A DNA stretch of 40,200 nucleotides from Salinisphaera hydrothermalis C41B8 (GCF_000732535.1 NZ_APNK01000032.1:1-40200); one strand, 5' to 3'; counted from the stretch's first letter, positions 11,816-22,938 are shown. Translations and numbers: made by a program. Notes: a model not told the origin generated them from the sequence alone.

Positions 11816-12199
11816 TCAGTGCAACAGCTGATCCAGCTCGCTCGGCAAATCCAGGGCGACAGCCTCTGATTCGCCGTCGCTGAGCGCTTTGTCCAGCGTT
11901 CGGATCACGCTGGCCACGAGCTGTTGCGTGTCCTGGCTGGGCAGTTCGGTACGAAAAGCCACCTTGCCGTAGAACTCGTCCAGCGAGATCGGAACGTAGG
12001 ACGTATCCGCCCGGTCGCCGCCAGCCCGGATCGCATCCGCGATTTCGTCGGGCAGCTGCTCGGCCATGCGCGCCGTCTGGTCCTTGGGCAGCTGTTCGCA
12101 CAGCGAATCCAGCGTAATCAGCGTGCACTGATGTACGACATCCGGAGCGAGCTGCGGGCAGTCCTCGTAGACGTGGGCAATGAATCGATCGGTTTGCAT
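11816..12199 (-). CDS. DUF2267 domain protein
   Basis: This 127-residue, acidic, all-helical protein matches the DUF2267 pattern: an early segment ending TLITLDSLCEQLPKDQTARMAEQLPDEI (split here only for reference), then SLDEFYGKVA and a second helical repeat around VASVIRTLDKALSDGE. There is no signal peptide or membrane helix. It converges with the nuclease-like gene (19 bp gap) and diverges from the MFS gene. The role of the family is unknown; it often occurs near stress-related genes in other bacteria. Confidence 0.75.
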   Translation of the reverse strand: MQTDRFIAHVYEDCPQLAPDVVHQCTLITLDSLCEQLPKDQTARMAEQLPDEIADAIRAGGDRADTSYVPISLDEFYGKVAFRTELPSQDTQQLVASVIRTLDKALSDGESEAVALDLPSELDQLLH

Positions 12200-12328
12200 G
12201 GGAATCCTCGGGGTTTGCTGGCAAGCAAGTGTTGCAACCCAGCATGAGGGTCGTAACGCGGCTCGGATATCGCGACAAACCCTGAGTTTGCAGGCTGGTT
12301 AACGTGGACCGCGGTTAGAATATTTCGC

Positions 12329-13810
12329 ATGCCCCTGCCCCATGACGACGCTCGATCCCGGCGCTGGCCGCTCGCCCTCACAGTCCTGATGGGGACCATC
12401 GCCGTGGTCCTGAACGCGACCGTGGTCAATGTCGCCATTCCGCCGATCATGGTGGACTTCGGCCTGAATCAGGCCGGTGCGCAATGGATTTCCACCGGAT
12501 TCCTGGCGGCCATGACGGCCGCGATGCTCGCCAGCGCGCGGGTGATCGAACGTCTCGGCCAACGCGGCACCTTTGCAACGACACTTTCGGTGTTTCTGGT
12601 CGCCTGTGTGATCGCGGCGGCCAGTCCGAACGCCGCAGTGCTGATTGCCGCCCGCGTCATCCAGGGCGCCACGGCCGGCATCATCCAGCCGCTGGCCCTG
12701 GTCGTGATTTTCCAGAGCTTCGACGATGCCGAACGCGGCCGCGCGCTCGGGCTCTACGGCATGGGCGTCGTGCTCGCCCCGGCCCTCGGGCCCACGGTAG
12801 GCGGTTTTCTCATTGACTGGCTGTCGTGGCGGGCCGTCTTTTTACCGTCGATTCCCTTCTGCCTGCTTGGGCTCGCCGGCGGCTGGCGCGTGCTGCCGAA
12901 GCATCGCAGCGACCAGCGCGAACCGTTCGACTGGATCGGCTTCGGGCTGCTGTGCATGGCGCTGGTGCTGCTGCTTACCGGGCTGACCGAACTCTCGGCA
13001 TACGCCACGCTGCGCGGCAGCCTGGTGACGGCGATCGGTATCGGATTCGGCATCGCCTTCGTGATCCGGCTAGTCACCTCGCCGCATCCCCTGATTCGCC
13101 TTGCGGTATTCGCTTATCCGCGCTTCGTACTGGCCAGCGGCATCGCTGCCCTCTACGGCGCCGGCCTGTATGCCTCGACCTATCTGGTGCCGCTACTCGC
13201 CCAGAGCGTACAGCGCTTCTCGCCGAGTACGACCGGGCTGGTGATGATGCCGGCCGGCCTGACGCTGCTCGCAATCTTTCCGATCGGCGGCCGGCTAGCC
13301 GATCGCTTCGCCGCGCACTGGCTCAATATCGTCGGCTGCAGCGGTTTCGCCCTGGGCACGCTGGGGCTGGCCCTGACTGATTCGTCCACGCCGTTCTGGC
13401 TGCTCGCCATGCTGGTCGCCTGCGGCCGCATGGCGCTCGGCATCATGATGCCCGCACTCAACATCGGCGGGCTGCGCGGCCTGCCGACCGACCTCACCCA
13501 ACAAGGCTCGAGCGTGATCAGCTTCTCACGCCAGCTCGGCGGCACGCTCGGGGTGAATCTGCTCGCCCTACTGCTGGAGATCCGAGCGGCGCACTATCTG
13601 GGCGGCGAAGTCGATCTGCGCTCGCTCTATCAGGGCCATGCGCCGTCGACGCATACGCTGACCGGAATCACCCGAGCCTTCCACGACACCTTCGCCGTAT
13701 TCGGCGCCCTGTTCTTCGTCGGTGTGGCACTCGCCGTCGGCATGGCGGTCCTGCATGCGCGTGAACAGCGCACCCTCGCCGCGGCCGGCTGTGCTGAAGA
13801 GACCTCGTGA
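12329..13810 (+). CDS. MFS transporter, DHA2 (EmrB/QacA-like) drug:H+ antiporter family
   Basis: This 493-residue inner-membrane protein has about 14 hydrophobic helices, as expected for the DHA2 family of proton-driven exporters. Diagnostic segments include LNATVVNVAIPPIMVDFG in TM1, a TM2-3 loop with ARVIERLGQRG, and motif C-like GMGVVLAPALGPTVGGFL in TM5. The late segment QQGSSVISFSRQLGGTLGVN is typical of EmrB-like proteins. The substrate cannot be deduced. No membrane-fusion partner (EmrA) is adjacent. A TAGAAT hexamer ends 7 bp before the ATG and no ribosome binding site is visible. The start codon overlaps no other gene. Confidence 0.9.
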   Translation: MPLPHDDARSRRWPLALTVLMGTIAVVLNATVVNVAIPPIMVDFGLNQAGAQWISTGFLAAMTAAMLASARVIERLGQRGTFATTLSVFLVACVIAAASPNAAVLIAARVIQGATAGIIQPLALVVIFQSFDDAERGRALGLYGMGVVLAPALGPTVGGFLIDWLSWRAVFLPSIPFCLLGLAGGWRVLPKHRSDQREPFDWIGFGLLCMALVLLLTGLTELSAYATLRGSLVTAIGIGFGIAFVIRLVTSPHPLIRLAVFAYPRFVLASGIAALYGAGLYASTYLVPLLAQSVQRFSPSTTGLVMMPAGLTLLAIFPIGGRLADRFAAHWLNIVGCSGFALGTLGLALTDSSTPFWLLAMLVACGRMALGIMMPALNIGGLRGLPTDLTQQGSSVISFSRQLGGTLGVNLLALLLEIRAAHYLGGEVDLRSLYQGHAPSTHTLTGITRAFHDTFAVFGALFFVGVALAVGMAVLHAREQRTLAAAGCAEETS

Positions 13811-13881
13811 CCGCTGGGACCGATCGCATTGGGCTAAGATAGGCTCAACATTCACGCTCATCGTCCGGACAACGCCGTTTC

Positions 13882-14910
13882 ATGCCCAAAAACCGACGCG
13901 TGACCATTGCCGACGTTGCCGCCCGGGTCGGCATGACGAATATCACGGTCTCGCGTGCGCTCAACCGACCGGAAATGGTCAAGGCTGAAACGCGCTCGAA
14001 GATCGAAGCGGCTGCCAGCGAACTGGGCTATGTCCCGAACGCTTTTGCGCGCGGTTTGAAGCACAGCGAAAGCCGGCTGATCGGCTTCGTCACCGCCAGC
14101 GTGGATAATCCGTTCTACGCGGAGATGATCAAGGCGGTCTCTCGCCACGCGAAGCAGCACAATTACGCCATCCTGTTGTTCGACACCGACGGCGAGGCCT
14201 GGCTGGAAGCCAACGCGATCGAAACGCTGCTGAGCTATCAGGCCGCGGGCATCATCCTGTCGCCGATCTCCGACGAACCGGATTATCGCCCGGACTATAT
14301 CGACCGGCTGCACAACAGCGATGTGGCCGTGGTCCAGCTCGACCGCACGCTCTACAACGCCGATTTCAGTTCGGTGGTGCTGGATAACGTCTGGGCCGGA
14401 CAATGCGTAGCCGCCCATCTGCTCAACCGTGTATTCGCCGAGACGCGGGTTTCGGCCGAGGCGCCCGCGCGCCTGCTGATAGCAGCCGGCCCGGAGCAGT
14501 CCATCATCTCGCGCGAACGCCTGGCCGGGGTCCAGACCACGCTCGCCGAAACCGACCGGGGCGTGGCGGTCGACGTACTCTGGGGCGATTACACGCTGGA
14601 GCCGGCGCGCGACGACGTGGGCGCTTATATCGAGACGTACGGCATGCCGGGGGCCATCTTCGGCATGAACCAGCTCATTACGCTCGGCGCGCTGCAGGCG
14701 ATGAAAGCCCACGGCATCGCGCCCGACACGCTCAGCGTGATCAGTATCGACCGCCTGCCCTATCTGGATATCTTCGATATCCGCGTGCCCTGCGTGGTAC
14801 ACGATGGCTTCCATGCCGGCCAGCGTGCGCTCGAGCTGCTGCTCGAACGCATCGCCGATCCGGAGCTGCCGCAACAGACGATCACCGTCCGCGGCGAGCT
14901 GATCGAATAA
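13882..14910 (+). CDS. LacI family transcriptional regulator
   Basis: This 342-residue repressor-type regulator has an N-terminal helix-turn-helix (TIADVAARVGMTNITVSRALN, residues 8-28, with the recognition helix around NITVSRALN) and a hinge helix (YVPNAFARGL) whose Leu would insert into the CG step of an operator. A periplasmic-binding-protein-like effector domain covers about 62-340 (LIGFVTASVDNPFYAEM, then AGIILSPI, LDRTLY, and ISIDRLPYLDIF). It converges with the polyol dehydrogenase gene, the last of the transporter operon. A LacI-type palindrome centred on AACGTT lies at the head of that operon (19706-19721), so this protein is the likely local regulator and a polyol or its ketose the likely inducer. 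Confidence 0.9.
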   Translation: MPKNRRVTIADVAARVGMTNITVSRALNRPEMVKAETRSKIEAAASELGYVPNAFARGLKHSESRLIGFVTASVDNPFYAEMIKAVSRHAKQHNYAILLFDTDGEAWLEANAIETLLSYQAAGIILSPISDEPDYRPDYIDRLHNSDVAVVQLDRTLYNADFSSVVLDNVWAGQCVAAHLLNRVFAETRVSAEAPARLLIAAGPEQSIISRERLAGVQTTLAETDRGVAVDVLWGDYTLEPARDDVGAYIETYGMPGAIFGMNQLITLGALQAMKAHGIAPDTLSVISIDRLPYLDIFDIRVPCVVHDGFHAGQRALELLLERIADPELPQQTITVRGELIE

Positions 14911-14956
14911 CGCGCGACCGGCAGAAGACGCCGGCCGCGCGCATCAACCTGTTCGA

Positions 14957-16039
14957 TCAGGGAATCAGCAACACCTTGATCGACTCGGCCGCGGTGGCCA
15001 TGCGAAAGCCTTCCTCGTAGTCGGCCATCGGCATCTCATGGGTGACGATGCCATCGGTGGTCACGAGCTTGCGCGACATCAGGTCGATGGCCACGGGGAA
15101 GGTCCGCGGCGACAGATGCGCCCCGCGCACGTCGAGCTCCTTGCGATCACCGATGATGGACCAGTCGACCGACGTCTCCTTGCCGAAGACGCTGAATTCC
15201 ACAAACCGGCCGAGCTTGCGGATGATATCCAACCCCTGGCGCACGCCGGTCGGCGAGCCGGTGGCCTCGATATACACATCGCAACCATAGCCGCCGGTGA
15301 GCTCGCGTACCCGGGCGCCGACATCGTCGCGCGACGGGTTGAGGGTGACATCCGCGCCGAACCGCTCGGACAGCGCCAGGCGTTCGTCGATCATGTCGAT
15401 CACGATCAGCTTTTTCGGCGTTTTCAGGTGGGCGACCTGGGCCATGGCCAGACCGATCGGCCCGGCGCCGGCGATGACCACCGTGTCGTCGAGCTGGATA
15501 TCGCCGCGGTTGACGGCATGAATACCACAGGCCAACGGCTCGATGAACGCGGCCTCGGCGCGCGACAGGCCTTCCGGAATCCGGTGCAGCCGGCCCTTGG
15601 CGGGCACCCGCATGTATTCGGCCATGCCGCCGTCGGCGACCTCGCGCTGGAAGCCGAAGATGTTGTGCACCTCGCACATCCAGTAATGGCCCGAATCGCA
15701 GTACATGCACTCGCCACAGGGCACGATCTGCTCGGCAATCGCCCGGTCGCCGATCGCCAGCCCGGTCCGCTCGCCGGCACCCTCGCCCAGTTCGACCACT
15801 TCGCCGAAGAACTCGTGCCCGGCCACCACCGGCGCCTTGACCCACGACGGCTGGGATTCGTTGCCCCAGAACATGGCCGCGCCGCCGCGGCATTTCACGT
15901 CGCTGGCACAGATGCCGCAGGCGCCGATCTTCAGGATGACTTCGCCCGGTCCCGCGCTCGGCCGCGCCACGGCCTCAAAGCGATAATCCTCGGGCCCGTG
16001 ACAGACGATGGCCTGCATCGTCTCGGCGGTCTGGCTCAT
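14957..16039 (-). CDS. Zinc-dependent MDR alcohol dehydrogenase, probable polyol dehydrogenase
   Basis: This 360-residue medium-chain dehydrogenase should oxidise a sugar alcohol to a ketose with NAD+. Catalytic zinc ligands are C44 (CGICASD), H75-E76 (AGHEF) and E167 (FIEPLACG); the structural zinc site is intact at C108, C111, C114 and C122. The Rossmann motif GAGPIG is at 191-196, and the acidic VIDMID at the end of beta-2 favours NAD. The sequence resembles erythritol/L-threitol-type and sorbitol-type dehydrogenases. The ATG at 16039 has AAGGGAG seven bases upstream; a longer in-frame start at 16117 would overlap the permease gene. It is the last gene of the ABC operon. The adjacent D-ribulokinase-type kinase suggests ribitol or another pentitol; the exact polyol is inference. 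Confidence 0.88.
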   Translation of the reverse strand: MSQTAETMQAIVCHGPEDYRFEAVARPSAGPGEVILKIGACGICASDVKCRGGAAMFWGNESQPSWVKAPVVAGHEFFGEVVELGEGAGERTGLAIGDRAIAEQIVPCGECMYCDSGHYWMCEVHNIFGFQREVADGGMAEYMRVPAKGRLHRIPEGLSRAEAAFIEPLACGIHAVNRGDIQLDDTVVIAGAGPIGLAMAQVAHLKTPKKLIVIDMIDERLALSERFGADVTLNPSRDDVGARVRELTGGYGCDVYIEATGSPTGVRQGLDIIRKLGRFVEFSVFGKETSVDWSIIGDRKELDVRGAHLSPRTFPVAIDLMSRKLVTTDGIVTHEMPMADYEEGFRMATAAESIKVLLIP

Positions 16040-16082
16040 GGTAATACTCCCTTGCCGCGTCGCGGCGTTGTTCGAAAATCGA

Positions 16083-17065
16083 TCAGGCGTCGCGACCGCG
16101 GCCGATATAGACCGCAAGCAGGATGATGCCGCCCTTGATGACGTCCTGGAGATAGGACGACACGCCCATCAGGTTGAGACCGTTGTTGAGCATGGCCAGC
16201 AGCATGGCGCCGACCAGCGTGCCCAGTACCACGCCGCGCCCGCCGGAGATCGCCGCGCCGCCGAGCACGACGGCCGCGATCGCATCCAGCTCGAAGCCTT
16301 CGCCGATACTCGGCTGGCCGCTCATCAGACGGGCCGTGATGACGAGCCCGGCGATCGCCGCGGTCAAGCCGCTGATGCTGTAAACCAGCATCTTGGTGCG
16401 CGGCACGCGGATACCGGTCAGCCGCGTAGCTTCCTCGTTACCGCCGACGGCATACACATAGCGACCGAACGGCGTGTGATGCAGCACCACATAACCGGCG
16501 GCATAGACCAGCAACATGATCAGGATCGGCACCTGGATGCCGGCCAGGCTGCCGCGGCCGAACCAGGCGAACCACGACGGCAGCCCGGAGATCGGATAAC
16601 CGCCGGTATACAGCAATGCCAGGCCATGGGCCGCGCCCATGGTCGCGAGCGTCACGATAATCGGCGGCATGCGACCAAAGGCCACGCAGAAGCCGTTGAA
16701 GGCGCCGAACAGACTGCCCACGCACAACCCGGCGGCGATCGCGACCGGCGCCGGCCAGCCGGCGGCCATGAGCCCGGCCATGAGGGTGCCGGACAGCGCC
16801 ATCACCGGGCCCACCGACAGATCGATACCGCCGGTGAAGATGGCAAAGCTCATGCCCACCGCGATGATCCCGATCACCGAGCCCTGGCGAGCCACGTTCT
16901 CGATATTCGACACATCGAGAAACCGGTCGTTGACCAGGCTCATGATGATGAACACGGCGATGAACCCCAGCAGCGGGAAGAACATCGGCGAATGCAGCAT
17001 GCGCGTGGCGCGCGAGCGTCGTTGACGACGCGGCGCGGCCACCGCAGCGGGTTGCGTGGAGTCGC

Positions 17066-17069
<4 letters not shown>
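16083..17069 (-). CDS. Sugar ABC transporter permease, RbsC class
   Basis: This 328-residue inner-membrane protein is the permease of the ribose-type importer, which normally works as a homodimer. It has about 8-10 hydrophobic helices and the class signature GGIDLSVGPVMALSG, followed by GRMPPIIVTLATM, YAVGGNEEATRLTGI (the coupling-helix region contacting the ATPase) and VLGGAAISGGRG. The N-terminal 25 residues are basic and cytoplasmic. Its start overlaps the stop of the ATPase gene by 4 bp (ATGA), so the two are translationally coupled, and it is followed by the polyol dehydrogenase 43 bp later. Confidence 0.93.
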
Positions 17070-18601
<1,532 letters not shown>

Positions 18602-18672
18602 GGCTCAACTCCTCCAACAGGCGAAGCGCGCCGGCCTGTCACCGGCGCGCGCTCGCAATACGACGCCCGCGC

Positions 18673-19635
18673 CTAGCTGCCCCAGTGGAAGCTGGCGGCA
18701 GTCTTCGGCGTCACCGGGGTGACGTCGACCGGGATCGTGTCCGGGCTCTTCTCGCCGCGATACTTCTTCAGCGCCAGATGCAACGCTTTCACCACCTCGA
18801 CGTCCGGATGCTGGGCCACATCGACCACGATCGGCGTGTTCGCCTTCTGCATGGCCTTGATCACCTCGGGATTGCCGTCGATGGTCGCCAGCTTCACGTG
18901 ATTGTCGGAGGAATTCAGCGCCACCAGCGCACCCAGCGTGCCGCCGTCGTTAACGCTGAACAGCCCGTCCAGATCCGGATGCGACTGCAGCATGTTCTCG
19001 GTCACGTTCATGGCCGTATCGCGTTCCTGATGACCGTTCTGCTCGTCGACGATCTGGATGCCCTTGGCTTCGCCCAGCGCCTTCTTGCACCCCTTCACGC
19101 GCTGCAGGATCGGGGTCACCGGAATGCCGTTGAGAATGGCGACCTTGCCCTTGCCGTCGAGGCTCTTGGCCAGGTACTGACAGGCGAGATAACCCGCCTT
19201 GAAGTTCTTCGAACCGACGAAGCCCGAGACCGGGCCATCCGCCTGGGCATCGACCGCCACTACCGGGATACCGGCGTTATGCGCCGACACCACGGCCGAC
19301 TGCACGCCCACGGTGTCGGTCGGGTTGAGCAACAGAATATCCACGCCGCGCTGGATCATGTCCTCGACGTCGCTGGTCTGCTTGGAAATATCGTGATGCG
19401 CGTCGGTCACGATGAGCTTGGCACCCATCTTGTCGACCTGCTTCTGCAGCGCTTTCTGCATGGTCACGAAGTAGGGATTGTTCAATTCCTGGAACGACAT
19501 GCCGATCACGAGCTGGTCGTTCGGTTTTTTATGATCACTGGCCGCAGCGGCCGGGAGTGCAACCGCCGCAATGGGCAATAAGGCGAGCGCGAGCCCGCGG
19601 CGCACGCTACGCAGATTGATACTTGGCATCGTCAT
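18673..19635 (-). CDS. Periplasmic sugar/polyol-binding protein, RbsB class
   Basis: This 320-residue protein is exported to the periplasm: signal peptide about residues 1-32 with basic start, hydrophobic core ALALLPIAAVALPA and cleavage near AAA/SD. The mature part is a type I periplasmic-binding fold: VIGMSFQELNNPYFVTM, then LLLNPTDTVGVQSAV, IPVVAVDAQADG, VNDGGTLGAL and ATIDGNPEVIKAM, all standard positions of ribose-binding-like proteins. It leads the minus-strand operon for binding protein, ATPase, permease and dehydrogenase. GGAGGAG lies just before the ATG at 19635; a second ATG two codons later would also be served. The ligand is probably a polyol, from context only. Confidence 0.93.
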   Translation of the reverse strand: MTMPSINLRSVRRGLALALLPIAAVALPAAAASDHKKPNDQLVIGMSFQELNNPYFVTMQKALQKQVDKMGAKLIVTDAHHDISKQTSDVEDMIQRGVDILLLNPTDTVGVQSAVVSAHNAGIPVVAVDAQADGPVSGFVGSKNFKAGYLACQYLAKSLDGKGKVAILNGIPVTPILQRVKGCKKALGEAKGIQIVDEQNGHQERDTAMNVTENMLQSHPDLDGLFSVNDGGTLGALVALNSSDNHVKLATIDGNPEVIKAMQKANTPIVVDVAQHPDVEVVKALHLALKKYRGEKSPDTIPVDVTPVTPKTAASFHWGS

Positions 19636-19705
19636 TTCTCCTCCGTGGGTGCGTTGCCGGCGCTGCACTTGATTGGATGATGCAACGATCCGAAACGCGG
19701 CATTG

Positions 19706-19721
19706 ATGTTAACGTTGTCAT
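19706..19721. promoter_or_regulatory. Putative LacI-family operator between the polyol ABC operon and the kinase gene
   Basis: ATGTTAACGTTGTCAT is a 16-bp partial palindrome (outer ATG/CAT and inner AACGTT pair perfectly, 12 of 16 positions). An AACGTT core with a central CG is the classical LacI/RbsR-type operator form. It lies 70 bp upstream of the binding-protein gene and 163 bp upstream of the divergent kinase gene, and on the minus strand follows a possible TTGTTC-N18-TAGCGT promoter. Confidence 0.65.
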
Positions 19722-19755
19722 TTCACGCTAGTTCGTCTGCCCGGATCGGAACAAT

Positions 19756-19769
19756 TAGCCTTTTGGCTA
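19756..19769. other. Small perfect inverted repeat in the divergent promoter region
   Basis: TAGCC TTTT GGCTA is a 5-bp stem with a T4 loop lying 35 bp on the kinase side of the LacI-type operator. It may be part of a second protein-binding site; nothing else supports it. Confidence 0.25.
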
Positions 19770-19884
19770 CAACGACTAAAGTCGGAAATCGATAACGAGC
19801 AAGGCGGGCCGGAACGCGGCACAGTAGTCGCCCGACCGCCTCCCGGGCCCGCACGGCCCGGCCACTCTAGACTGAGGAGACCCC

Positions 19885-21501
19885 ATGAGCGCGCACTATC
19901 TCGGCATCGACGTCGGCTCCGGCAGCGTCCGGGCCGGCGTTTTCGACGGCTACGGCCGCTGTCTGGCCCAGGCCGCCCATCCGATCTCCCAGTTCCGGCC
20001 GGAGGCAAACTTCGTCGAACAATCCAGCGACGAGATCTGGGACGCCTGCGTCGCGGCCGTACGCGATTCGATCGAAGCCGCGGGAATCCCGGCCGACAGC
20101 GTGCGCGCCATCGGCTTCGATGCCACCTGCTCGCTGGTCGCGCTCGGTGCTGACGGCCGGCCGGTCTCGGTCTCGCCCACCGACGACGACACTCAGAACA
20201 TCGTCATGTGGATGGATCATCGCGCCACGGCCGAAGCCGCGGAAATCACCGCTACGGGACACGACGCGCTGCGGTACATCGGCGGCCAGGTCAGCCCGGA
20301 GCTGGAACTGCCCAAACTGCTGTGGCTGGCCCGAAACCGGCCCGATCAGTACGAACGTGCCGCGATCTATCTCGATCTGGCCGATTACATGGTCGCGCGC
20401 GCGGTCGGCGAACTCGGCGGCGAGGCGACACCCGGCAAGAGCACCTGCACGCAAGTCTGCAAATGGCTGTACCTCGCCCACGAGGGCCGCTGGCCGACCG
20501 ATCTGCTGAACCGGCTCGGATTGGAATCCCTGCTCGATAAGCCGCGCATGGCCGGCCCCATCCGCGAACCGGGCGCCCCGGCCGGACGTCTGGCTCCGGA
20601 CGTCGCCGAAGCGTTCGGGCTGAGCGGCGAGATCACCGTCGCCACAGGCCTGATCGATGCCCATGCCGGCGCGCTCGGCATGCTCGGCGACGACCCGGAG
20701 GCCAGCCTGGCGGTGATCGCCGGCACCTCGACCTGTCATATCGCTTTTTCGCGGGAACCCTGCTTCGTCCCCGGCGTCTGGGGCCCGTACTGGGGCGCGG
20801 TGCTGCCCGACGGCTGGATCAATGAAGGCGGCCAGAGCGCAGTCGGCGCGTTGATCGATCACGTGATTCGCGACAGCGCAGCCTATGCCGACCTCATGGC
20901 CGAGGCCAAAGCCCAGGGCGTGAGCCATTTCGATGTGCTCAACGCCCGGCTGGACGCGATGGAAGCCGAACGCGGCGCCGCCACGCTGACGCGCGACGTC
21001 CATGTGCTCGACTACCACCACGGCAATCGATCGCCGCTAGCGGATGCCTCGCTCACCGGCATCGTCACCGGCCTGACGCTGGATACGGGCATCGACGATC
21101 TCGCCGTGCGGTATCTGGCCACGCTGCAGGCCGTGTCCTACGGCACACGGCATATCGTCGAAGCGCTCAACGCCAACGGCCACCAGGTCACGCGACTGCG
21201 CCTGTGCGGCGGGATACTCAAGAACGAACGCTGGCTGGCCGAGATGGCCGATGCCACCGACCTTCCGATCGAACTACCGACGGAACCGGAAACCGTGCTC
21301 CTCGGCAGCGCCATGCTGGCCGTCGCCGCCTGTGGCGACCAACCGGATCTGCGCAGCGCGGCCGCCGCCATGAGCGGTACCGATCGCGTGATCGAACCGC
21401 GCGGCGAACGCCGTGTGTTTCACGACGCCAAATACCGTGTCTATCGCACGATGCACGCACACCAGATGGCCTATCGCGAGATCATGGGTGGCGGCCGCTG
21501 A
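19885..21501 (+). CDS. FGGY-family carbohydrate kinase, D-ribulokinase type
   Basis: This 538-residue kinase should phosphorylate a ketose, most likely D-ribulose, with ATP. The N-terminal FGGY domain starts with GIDVGSGSVRAGVFD (6-20); the segments FDATCSLVALG, NIVMWMDHRA and YIGGQVSPELELPKLLWL match the ribulokinase subgroup that includes human FGGY and yeast YDR109C rather than xylulokinase or glycerol kinase. The C-terminal domain has VIAGTSTCH, GLTLDTG and LRLCGGILKNERWLAEMAD. GGAG lies before the ATG. It is divergent from the ABC/dehydrogenase operon and shares its operator region, so polyol to ketose to ketose phosphate is the natural reading. It ends 12 bp from the convergent TrkH gene. 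Confidence 0.88.
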   Translation: MSAHYLGIDVGSGSVRAGVFDGYGRCLAQAAHPISQFRPEANFVEQSSDEIWDACVAAVRDSIEAAGIPADSVRAIGFDATCSLVALGADGRPVSVSPTDDDTQNIVMWMDHRATAEAAEITATGHDALRYIGGQVSPELELPKLLWLARNRPDQYERAAIYLDLADYMVARAVGELGGEATPGKSTCTQVCKWLYLAHEGRWPTDLLNRLGLESLLDKPRMAGPIREPGAPAGRLAPDVAEAFGLSGEITVATGLIDAHAGALGMLGDDPEASLAVIAGTSTCHIAFSREPCFVPGVWGPYWGAVLPDGWINEGGQSAVGALIDHVIRDSAAYADLMAEAKAQGVSHFDVLNARLDAMEAERGAATLTRDVHVLDYHHGNRSPLADASLTGIVTGLTLDTGIDDLAVRYLATLQAVSYGTRHIVEALNANGHQVTRLRLCGGILKNERWLAEMADATDLPIELPTEPETVLLGSAMLAVAACGDQPDLRSAAAAMSGTDRVIEPRGERRVFHDAKYRVYRTMHAHQMAYREIMGGGR

Positions 21502-21513
21502 GTAATCGACCGG

Positions 21514-22854
21514 TCAGACCGCGATGTCTTCCCGCCGTATAGCACGCACCGCCGCGCGGCTTATCGGCGGGAACATGGCCAAACCCGCCGTCATCGGCCC
21601 GAGCCGCCCGAGGAACATCAGCGCGATAACGACACATTTGCCGGCCTCGCTGAGCCCCGCTGTGACGCCGAGGCTCAGGCCCACGGTGCCGATGGCGGAT
21701 GCCGCCTCGAACATCAAGGGCAGCAAGGCATGGCCATCCACCAGTAGGAGCGCGAAGATGCCGACCACCAGGCAGCCGATATACATGCCGACCGCGGCCA
21801 CTGCCATGGTAAGCCGGCGCGGTTGAATGCTGCGGCCGAGGAGGATGATTTCGGTTCGCCCCGCGAGCGCGGCGCGCACCGCGCCGTAAAACACGGCCAC
21901 GGTGGTCGACTTGATTCCGCCGCCAGTACCCGACGGCGAGGCGCCCATGATCATCGCCACAATCAACAGCATGATCGAGGCATGGCCGAGCGTATTGATC
22001 GGCACCGTATCGAAACCGACCGTCGTCATCGCGGTCATGACCTGAAAAAACGATGCTAACAGGCGCTCGCCGGGCGGCAACTGATCAAGCGTGGGATCGG
22101 TGAGGAACAACGCCAGCGTGCCGATCACGGTCAGCACCGCGGTCACCCGCAGGATCAAACGCGACGTCAGCGAAACGCGGCGCCGCCCGAGCACCAGCCA
22201 GCGCCAGCCGTCGCTCATCACGATGAAGCCGATCGCGCCGAGATAACTCAGTACCGCAATCGTGAGATTGACGGTTACGTCATCCCGAAAACCTTCCAAC
22301 CCGTTGCTGAACAGGCTGAATCCGGCGGTGCAGAAGGCCGAAATCGAATGAAAGATGCCGTTCCAGAGCGGCGCCGGCACGCCATCGGCCGCGAATGCGT
22401 GGGCGAGCACGGCCGCCCCGATCGTTTCGATAACCACCGTAAAGATCACGACACCGCGAATGAACTGCGCCACGTCCGCGCCGCGTGGCAACGCAAAGGT
22501 TTGCTGGGCCACGTTGGAGTGCAGCGAATCCAGACGCTGGCGCAGCGCGAGCATGACGAACGAACCGAGCGTCATGTAGCCGATTCCACCGAGCTGAATC
22601 AGCGCGGCGATGACCAATTCGCCGAAAAAATTGTAGCTGTCGGCCACGCCGATGGTTGACAGCCCAGTGGTCGAAACCGCCGAGGTGGCCACGAACAGAC
22701 TGTCGAGCATGCCCACATGCGGCCTGGCATGCGCCCAAGGCAGACAGAGCAGGCCGAAGCCAACCAGGATATACAGCGCATAACCCCACACGACCAGCGT
22801 CACCGGCCGTCTGGACAGAATCAGCGCGCGACATACCGATAACAAGCGGCGCAT
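21514..22854 (-). CDS. TrkH/KtrB family potassium transporter membrane subunit
   Basis: This 446-residue inner-membrane protein is the channel-like subunit of a Trk/Ktr-type potassium uptake system. It has four pore-loop repeats with the selectivity-filter glycines: AVSTTGLSTIG, AFCTAGFSLFSNG, AMTTVGFDTVP and AIGTVGLSLG. The gating loop region after the third repeat reads GASPSGTGGGIKSTT. The length and the lack of extra N-terminal helices fit KtrB more than TrkH. I took the ATG at 22854; an in-frame codon at 22917 would add residues without family similarity. The cytoplasmic KtrA/TrkA regulatory subunit is not in the window. Confidence 0.92.
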   Translation of the reverse strand: MRRLLSVCRALILSRRPVTLVVWGYALYILVGFGLLCLPWAHARPHVGMLDSLFVATSAVSTTGLSTIGVADSYNFFGELVIAALIQLGGIGYMTLGSFVMLALRQRLDSLHSNVAQQTFALPRGADVAQFIRGVVIFTVVIETIGAAVLAHAFAADGVPAPLWNGIFHSISAFCTAGFSLFSNGLEGFRDDVTVNLTIAVLSYLGAIGFIVMSDGWRWLVLGRRRVSLTSRLILRVTAVLTVIGTLALFLTDPTLDQLPPGERLLASFFQVMTAMTTVGFDTVPINTLGHASIMLLIVAMIMGASPSGTGGGIKSTTVAVFYGAVRAALAGRTEIILLGRSIQPRRLTMAVAAVGMYIGCLVVGIFALLLVDGHALLPLMFEAASAIGTVGLSLGVTAGLSEAGKCVVIALMFLGRLGPMTAGLAMFPPISRAAVRAIRREDIAV

Positions 22855-22938
22855 CGGCAAGATCCGCAAAGCGGTAAGTCTAGGGCCTGTTGAGGTTTCG
22901 CGCGAGCACGGCGTCACGCCACTGGGGCAGGTTTCGGG

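Noticed and set aside
12287-12331. Leaderless transcription of the MFS gene from TAGAAT at 12316-12321
   Set aside because: The hexamer is 7 bp before the ATG and no ribosome site is seen, but no -35 element sits at 16-18 bp (TTAACG is 11 bp away, TTTGCA 23), so the promoter is not supported.
22855-22938. GGGCCTGTTGAGG near the TrkH gene as an insertion-sequence end
   Set aside because: A distantly similar stretch (GGGCCTGTCGCC) occurs near 29809, but there is no transposase, no paired inverted end and no target duplication.
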